NCBI GenBank assembly: GCA_910592005.1
Contig: CAJVPP010003088.1
Location: forward strand, 1-12,607
Length of the DNA stretch: 12,607 nucleotides
Direction of reading: 5' to 3'
From: Funneliformis mosseae
Lineage: Eukaryota; Glomeromycota; Glomeromycetes; Glomerales; Glomeraceae
The notes under the pieces are model-generated. The model did no database searches and was not told where the DNA came from. It was given only the letters and a program-made list of their open reading frames with translations. Shown here in pieces: positions 7,944 through 12,607 of this stretch. Every line of letters starts with the position of its first letter. Positions within the stretch are counted from its first letter, which is position 1. The translations under genes were made by a program, and so were the position numbers.

Positions 7944-10740
7944 ATGCAATTTAATCGATATATTCATTCAACCACGCGTTTACTTGAAAGACGTCGTTTT
8001 CTTCCAAGGACGAAAATTTCAATAAATCTTTTATCTCGTCGGTTTACTCATTCTGATTCTAGTACGAGTGTAAATACAAATACCAATGTAAAAACAAATC
8101 AACTACCTATACAAGTAAAATTCCCATTTGTCACCACTTCTCAAGAACCTGACGAAAACGTGCGATTAATTTTTGATGATTCGGATACTTGGAATAATTA
8201 CACTTCCCGTTCAAAGACCATAGCAGCGTTAGAATATGGCACCTCCTTAGCAACAAGAAAACTTACCGGTTTATTTCGTAACCCTGATTTAGCAACGCCA
8301 CAAGGATTTCATATAGAAGCTGAAAAGGCGTTAAGACGAGTAAAATTATTGGTCCATCGGATCACCAAGGCAAATACTGAAGGAGAATTAAGAAAAGTGG
8401 TAAAGAATCTGGATAGACTTTCCGATGCGCTCTGCTCAGTTATTGATATGGCCGAGTTTGTGAGAACATCCCATCCCGATCCAAAGTTTGCACAAGCTGC
8501 CAATTGGGCTTACGAATACCTTTGTTCTTATATGAATTCTCTAAATACAAATACCGAATTATATAAGGTACTTTAGAGAATCAGATATATATATATTTTT
8601 TGGATTTAGCCTTGGGAAGTACCAAGTGTGATTACAATTTATTATCACAAATTTGCATTTTTTTTGACGTGATTTTTGGACTGTTGCGATATTTTTATTA
8701 TATGACTTCATATTTTGTATTCAGGTTCTGAAGAAAGTACTTTCAACGCCTAGTATTGTCTCTCAATTCTCTTCGGAAGAACTACAAGTAGCAAACATAT
8801 TTTTACGCGATTTTGAGAAATCTGGTATCTACCTTTCTTCTTCAGATCGTGAGCAGTTTGTACAATTGTCAGATAGAATTATTGCACTTGGTCGTCAATT
8901 CACACAAAATTTACCTCAGAAATGCATAAACCACATCGATGTCGACGTTTCACTCCTTGAGGGATTACATCCTAGTCTCGGTAAAGACGCAAAAGAAAGT
9001 ACTGCCACCTTATCGACTAGAGCATGGGAGGCACAGATGGTTTTAAAATTTGTAAAAGATGAAAAGGTTAGAAAAGAGATGTACATTGCGGCTAATTCCG
9101 CGACGCCAGAACAACTTGTTTTGTTGGAAGATTTATTAGAAACGAGAGCCATGCTAGCAAAATTAATTGGAATGGAGAGCTATAGCCATATATTTCTAAT
9201 TGATAAAATGGTAAAAAATGCAGGTTAGAAATTTGTAAGAGAATTAATTAATTCAGTAATTATGTTCTATTTTACTGAATTAATTGAGTTCGTTATATTG
9301 TAGAAAATGTACAGACATTCCTGCGAACTCTCGCTGATCATCATAGACCAAAAGCTCTTGCTGATCTTCAACTACTCCAAGAAGCGAAACGAATACATAC
9401 TAGAAGCGAAACTTTACCAACTGTTTATGCGTGGGATCGCGATTTCTATACAGAAAAAATATCCACACAGCCTGTTACATCAATATCACCATATTTCTCT
9501 GTTGGTTCAGTGATTCAAGGTTTATCTAGATTATTCTCACGATTATATGGTATCTCGTTTGAACCTGCAGATATAATTCCCGGAGAAGTATGGCATGAGG
9601 ATGTACGTAAGCTTGATGTCATCGATGAACAAGAAGGAAAGATAGGCATTATATATTGCGATTTATTTAACCGTACCGGCAAATTTCAAAATGCGGCACA
9701 TTATACGGTGAAATGTTCAAGACGTGTCGATGACGATGATGGAGTTGGAGATATACCATCAGGTATCGATCTAACAGAAATGGGAGAATTATTAAAGTCT
9801 GACCATGGCGTAAGGATTAAAGGCAAGACAGGAAGATATCAATTGCCTGTTATAGTCCTTACTTGCGACTTTGCAAAGCCAAAAGGAAGAAACAAACCGA
9901 GTTTACTAAATTGGGTTGAAGTTGAAACATTATTTCATGAAATGGGACATGCAATGCATTGTAAGTTTGATGAGTTAAAAGAAGTTTATAATTTCATTTA
10001 ATATTTATTAATCATTCTGAAATTTAGCTATGATTGGTCGGACGGATTTTCACAACGTGTCTGGTAATAACTTTATGAATTTATGTTTTGTGCTAATATA
10101 AGTGATTTAAGCATATATTAAATGTTTTCTTATTTGTAAAGGAACGAGATGTCCAACGGATTTCGTTGAACTACCATCAATTTTGATGGAATATTTCGTT
10201 TATTCTCCAAAAGTTCTTTCACTTTTTGCAAAGCATCACGAGACACGTGAAGCAATACCATTAGACCTTATTAAATCTCATGTCAAGGCCAGATTACAAT
10301 TCTCAGCAATGGAAACTCAATCGCAAATACTTATGGCATTACTTGATCAATTATATCATTCAAAACTTGCAACAAAGTCAGAGTCCTCTAATTCATATGA
10401 TACAACAGCAATTTTATACAAATTACAAGATACTGTTGGATTATTTCCTTCAGTATCAGGTACAGCATGGCAAGTACAGTTTGGACATTTATTTGGATAT
10501 GGCGCAGGTTATTACAGTTATCTCATCGGTAGAGTCTTGGCAGGTAAAATTTGGAAAGAAATTTTTGAAAAAGATCCGTTAAATAGAGAGGCCGGTCAAC
10601 TATTTCGTGAAGAAGTTTTAAAATGGGGAGGATCAAGAGATCCTTGGTTATGTGTCGGCAAAGCATTAAGGGATGATAGAATAATCGCTGGTGATAGTAA
10701 AGCAGTTTCAATTGTTGGTGAATGGGTTGATTTTCTATAA
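7944..10740 (+). CDS. OCT1: mitochondrial intermediate peptidase (M3A zinc metallopeptidase)
   Basis: Matrix zinc endopeptidase (EC 3.4.24.59) that removes an octapeptide from precursors already cut by the matrix processing peptidase. Exons are 7944-8567, 8725-9223, 9304-9960, 10028-10063 and 10142-10740, which sum to 2415 nt and 804 aa. Human MIP is about 713 and yeast Oct1 about 772. Introns are 157, 80, 67 and 78 nt. Joins restore family wording: ELYK/VLKKVL, KMVKNA/ENVQTFL, GHAMH/SMIGRTDFHNVSG/TRCPTDF. The catalytic motif is H586-E587-M-G-H590. The third zinc ligand is E615 in DFVELPS, 29 residues after H586 as in thimet oligopeptidases. GEVWHEDVRKLDV and the C-terminal FGHLFGYGAGYYSYL are typical of the family. 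Residues 1-41 are Arg-rich without a cluster of acids, as in a matrix presequence. An acidic insert (about 516-551) is absent from the human protein. The gene is complete; the ATG follows an A-run (8 A's) favourable for initiation. Confidence 0.95.
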
Positions 10741-10772
10741 ATTATAGAATTAAAATAGAACTTTGATTAAAA

Positions 10773-10794
10773 ATATATATATATATATATATAT
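10773..10794. repeat. (AT)11 microsatellite
   Basis: Eleven uninterrupted AT dinucleotides lie 33 bp after the MIP stop codon, so they are probably within its 3' untranslated region. They are likely to vary in length between strains. Confidence 0.95.
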
Positions 10795-11080
10795 CATTAT
10801 TCGTTTGGGATGTTGAAGTTTCAAATACTTGTTATTTTTTTTTTTTTGTGTCTTGTGAGATTTCAAATCTTGCAATACAGAAATAGTAATTTAAACCTAC
10901 ATGAATATTATTTCTGAGTGAATTACAACTTATAATCATAATTTAATATGATAATCTCGGAGTTGATACTTTATTAATTCATGACTTTGCAATTTTAATT
11001 TAATTTGAATTTTTGTGTTTGACGATAGTTTACTCGAAATTCGTAATGTTTTCGCTCGTTATTATCTTCATGTGTCTGTT

Positions 11081-11237
11081 TTCAAGAAAAAGTTGTTTCA
11101 CGTGATAATTTTTAGAAAACAACCATTAGCCTGCTTATTTAAAATCACCTTGGTCATCTTGACCTGAAATTGCATTTCAAGGTTATTTGCAACAATGCTT
11201 GATGACGGTAAAAAATAAAACTTATAAAAGCCAGAAA
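11081..11237 (+). promoter_or_regulatory. promoter-like patch with E-box, hairpin and TATA box
   Basis: In order: TTCAAGAA (11081-11088, an inverted TTC/GAA pair as in heat-shock elements), palindromic CACGTG (11099-11104), an imperfect hairpin ACCTGAAAT-TGC-ATTTCAAGGT (11162-11183), and TATAAAAG at about 11224-11231. A short frame ATG..TAA of 18 codons (11302-11358) follows but does not resemble a protein. I infer a possible start region for an unannotated transcript. Each element alone could be chance. Confidence 0.25.
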
Positions 11238-11874
11238 CATCCAGATTTTAGTTGCCAAGAATAAATTTTATTAATATACATTTTTTTGTCCTTATAATTC
11301 AATGCATCCGATGCAACTTTCATTCTTCAAGAAATCTTATCATCTACTAACTAATTAAGAGGGAATAATTTGATTTGATGAATACTGGTATATTCTAGTA
11401 AGTGAAAATTGGGTTCAGGGTCGTCTTATTATTAGCTTACTTTAAAGATTTGATCGGTTATTCAAATGGTTAAACTGTTAAAATAAATTTTAAAAAATAG
11501 ATTACACGTTGGATTTATTTCGAGAGTCGCTTAGATTAGTTTTTTTAAAATGTACTGTTTTAACAATGAGTGTGATCAATTAACTTTGAATTTTATGTAC
11601 ATATCTTATATCACAATTGTTAACTTTTGAAGTGTCCTTAAACTTTTTCACTAATAAATAAAAATATATCCAGTATAATGACAGTAAAATTAATCAGTGC
11701 ATTTCATAATTCTTTATATTCATTATAACGTACAAAAAAAAAAAAAAAAACTATTTAACGATCATATTCTTGAGACATTAAAGAAGAAGGTACTAGTATA
11801 ATATGAAGATAAAGAATTAATTATTAATTATAAAATATTCATAACTCCAGAATTACATTTCAAATGTTAGTAAA

Positions 11875-12107
11875 TCAAAAGTAAGAACTAATGCTTCCTC
11901 CCCATGCTATTATTGCAGTTTTAAAATAAGCAAATACAGATAAAGTTAAACCACAAAAAAATAATCTCTAAAAATCAAACTCATCCAGCTCCCGACTTGC
12001 TGTTCTTTTTGTTACAAAGAACTTGGGATATGGAAGATGGTTAGGAAGATGACCTGAGACTAACAAAATATCGTCTCAGAAGGACATTTTCCTGGCAAAA
12101 CTTCCAT
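11875..12107 (-). pseudogene. decayed reading frame, probable remnant of a dispersed repeat
   Basis: On the minus strand, 12075-11971 reads 35 codons including GHLPNHLPYPKFFVTKR and ASRELDEF before a TAG. The same frame then continues, 11967-11878, with LTLSVFAYFKTAIIAWGG up to a TGA. Upstream, another frame (12107-12063) reads MEVLPGKCPSETIFC and stops, so one frameshift and one or two stops break a longer frame. Composition is clearly less AT-biased than the flanks and the wording is protein-like. Phrases of this kind (SRELD.., SVFAYF.TA..AWG) recur, as far as I remember, in many predicted Rhizophagus proteins of unknown function, which suggests a high-copy repeat rather than a single gene. 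No domain is recognised. Confidence 0.45.
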
Positions 12108-12271
12108 ACTTATTATCAAATACAGATAATAATAGTAAGAATTTGCAACAGCAGGAAAAATTTCTAATGTAGCACATTAAAAAATTATGGGACAAAAACT
12201 TTTGATATTCTGTAAATCCTGATTGGCTCAATTTCATGTGATTTATATAAATTTAGAGAAATCCCCTTAAA

Positions 12272-12331
12272 GTAGTAAAATAAATTTTAAAAATAAGAAA
12301 AAATTCGTCACCGCGGTAGTAAAATAAATTT
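12272..12331. repeat. 16-bp direct repeat pair
   Basis: GTAGTAAAATAAATTT occurs at 12272-12287 and again at 12316-12331, 44 bp apart start to start. A related word (TTAAAATAAATTTTAAAAA) lies near 11478. Low-complexity sequence makes chance similarity possible for the third copy, less so for the identical pair. Confidence 0.6.
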
Positions 12332-12482
12332 AAAAATTAAAAATTAAAATCTTTTAGTTATTAAAAATACCCCTTCGTAAATAAATGATGTCTTTATAAT
12401 AAAATATTTTTTATTTTTTTCTCCCTATTTGTTAAAGATACGGGCAGTGGCAATGACAAACTATGGTGAATATTTTCAATGA

Positions 12483-12541
12483 GTCAATAGAAACGCACCA
12501 ACTTGGCAATTTATTATTTTTGATGGTGCCTTTCTATTGAC
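12483..12541. repeat. 18-bp inverted repeat with 23-nt loop
   Basis: The left arm GTCAATAGAAACGCACCA (12483-12500) pairs with TGGTGCCTTTCTATTGAC (12524-12541) at 17 of 18 positions; the one mismatch is C12494 opposite C12530. The spacer (12501-12523) is AT-rich. It could form a hairpin in RNA or mark the ends of a small fold-back element. No adjacent target-site duplication is obvious. Confidence 0.8.
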
Positions 12542-12607
12542 AAACAAAATGTTATATCGAATCTAGATTTCAATTCTATGCTTCGCGAACATCACTAACT
12601 GACATCG

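Larger units (their letters stand above)
10741..11874. other. non-coding region downstream of MIP
   Basis: No convincing gene was found. It contains an (AT)11 microsatellite, 13-T (10835-10847) and 17-A (11734-11750) runs, and a less AT-rich patch at about 11040-11360 with promoter-like elements, described separately. The MIP polyadenylation region should lie in the first few hundred bases. Confidence 0.6.
12108..12607. other. right-edge non-coding region
   Basis: No gene was found. The region holds a CCAAT-type box on the minus strand (12221-12230) and a nearby TATATAAAT word, both upstream of the decayed minus-strand frame and possibly its promoter. It also holds a 16-bp direct repeat and a strong inverted repeat, listed separately. 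Confidence 0.55.

Noticed and set aside
9307..9513. 68-codon + frame
   Set aside because: Same strand as MIP but one base out of its frame; the MIP frame here reads ENVQTFLRTLADHH and continues into the conserved exon.
10280..10711. Further + and - frames within the last MIP exon
   Set aside because: Shadows of the conserved C-terminal MIP coding frame.
11302..11358. 18-codon ATG frame
   Set aside because: Too short and without family resemblance to call as a gene; kept only as part of the possible transcript finding.
1..12607. tRNA, rRNA, CRISPR array, prophage or bacterial operon
   Set aside because: I looked for tRNA B-box and cloverleaf patterns, regular spaced repeats and ribosome binding sites and saw none; spliced genes for mitochondrial proteins show a eukaryotic nuclear sequence.

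Overview
The window looks like nuclear DNA of an early-diverging fungus, most likely an arbuscular mycorrhizal one (Glomeromycotina, Rhizophagus-like). The signs are a strongly AT-rich background with long A/T runs, genes broken by many short introns (67-166 nt, mostly GTAAGT/GTTAGT-type donors and TAG/CAG/AAG acceptors), mitochondrial proteins closest in wording to fungal and animal homologues, and a DUF7918-type protein, a family abundant in fungi. The genus is my inference from style and memory, not a search result.

Layout. 1-1465 is AT-rich spacer with no supportable gene. 1466-1797 is a degenerate tandem repeat of about eight units lying directly upstream of gene 1. Gene 1 (1815-3472, +, three exons, 499 aa) is a DUF7918-like protein with a long Asn/Asp/Ser-rich tail ending in tandem SUMO-interacting motifs. 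Gene 2 (3628-7623, -, eleven exons, 1025 aa) is a complete mitochondrial glycine dehydrogenase (P-protein, GCV2/GLDC). It converges on gene 1 with 155 bp between the stop codons. Gene 3 (7944-10740, +, five exons, 804 aa) is a complete mitochondrial intermediate peptidase (MIP/OCT1). It is head to head with GCV2 across a 320-bp shared upstream region. 10741-12607 is mostly non-coding: an AT microsatellite, a promoter-like patch, a decayed minus-strand reading frame (11875-12107) that resembles a dispersed repeat, a 16-bp direct repeat, and an almost perfect 18-bp inverted repeat near the right edge.

How the genes relate. GCV2 starts glycine breakdown in the mitochondrial matrix by decarboxylating glycine and passing the aminomethyl group to the lipoyl H-protein. 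MIP trims octapeptides from imported matrix precursors that carry an R-10 type presequence. The GCV2 presequence contains a textbook R-10 octapeptide site (R62..C71), so the divergent pair may link a client precursor with its processing peptidase. That link is inferred from sequence only. Gene 1 is probably nuclear and SUMO-connected and has no evident functional tie to the other two.

All exon structures were assembled by hand from splice signals, reading phase and family conservation. For the two mitochondrial genes every junction restores a conserved family motif in frame. No alignments or searches were run.
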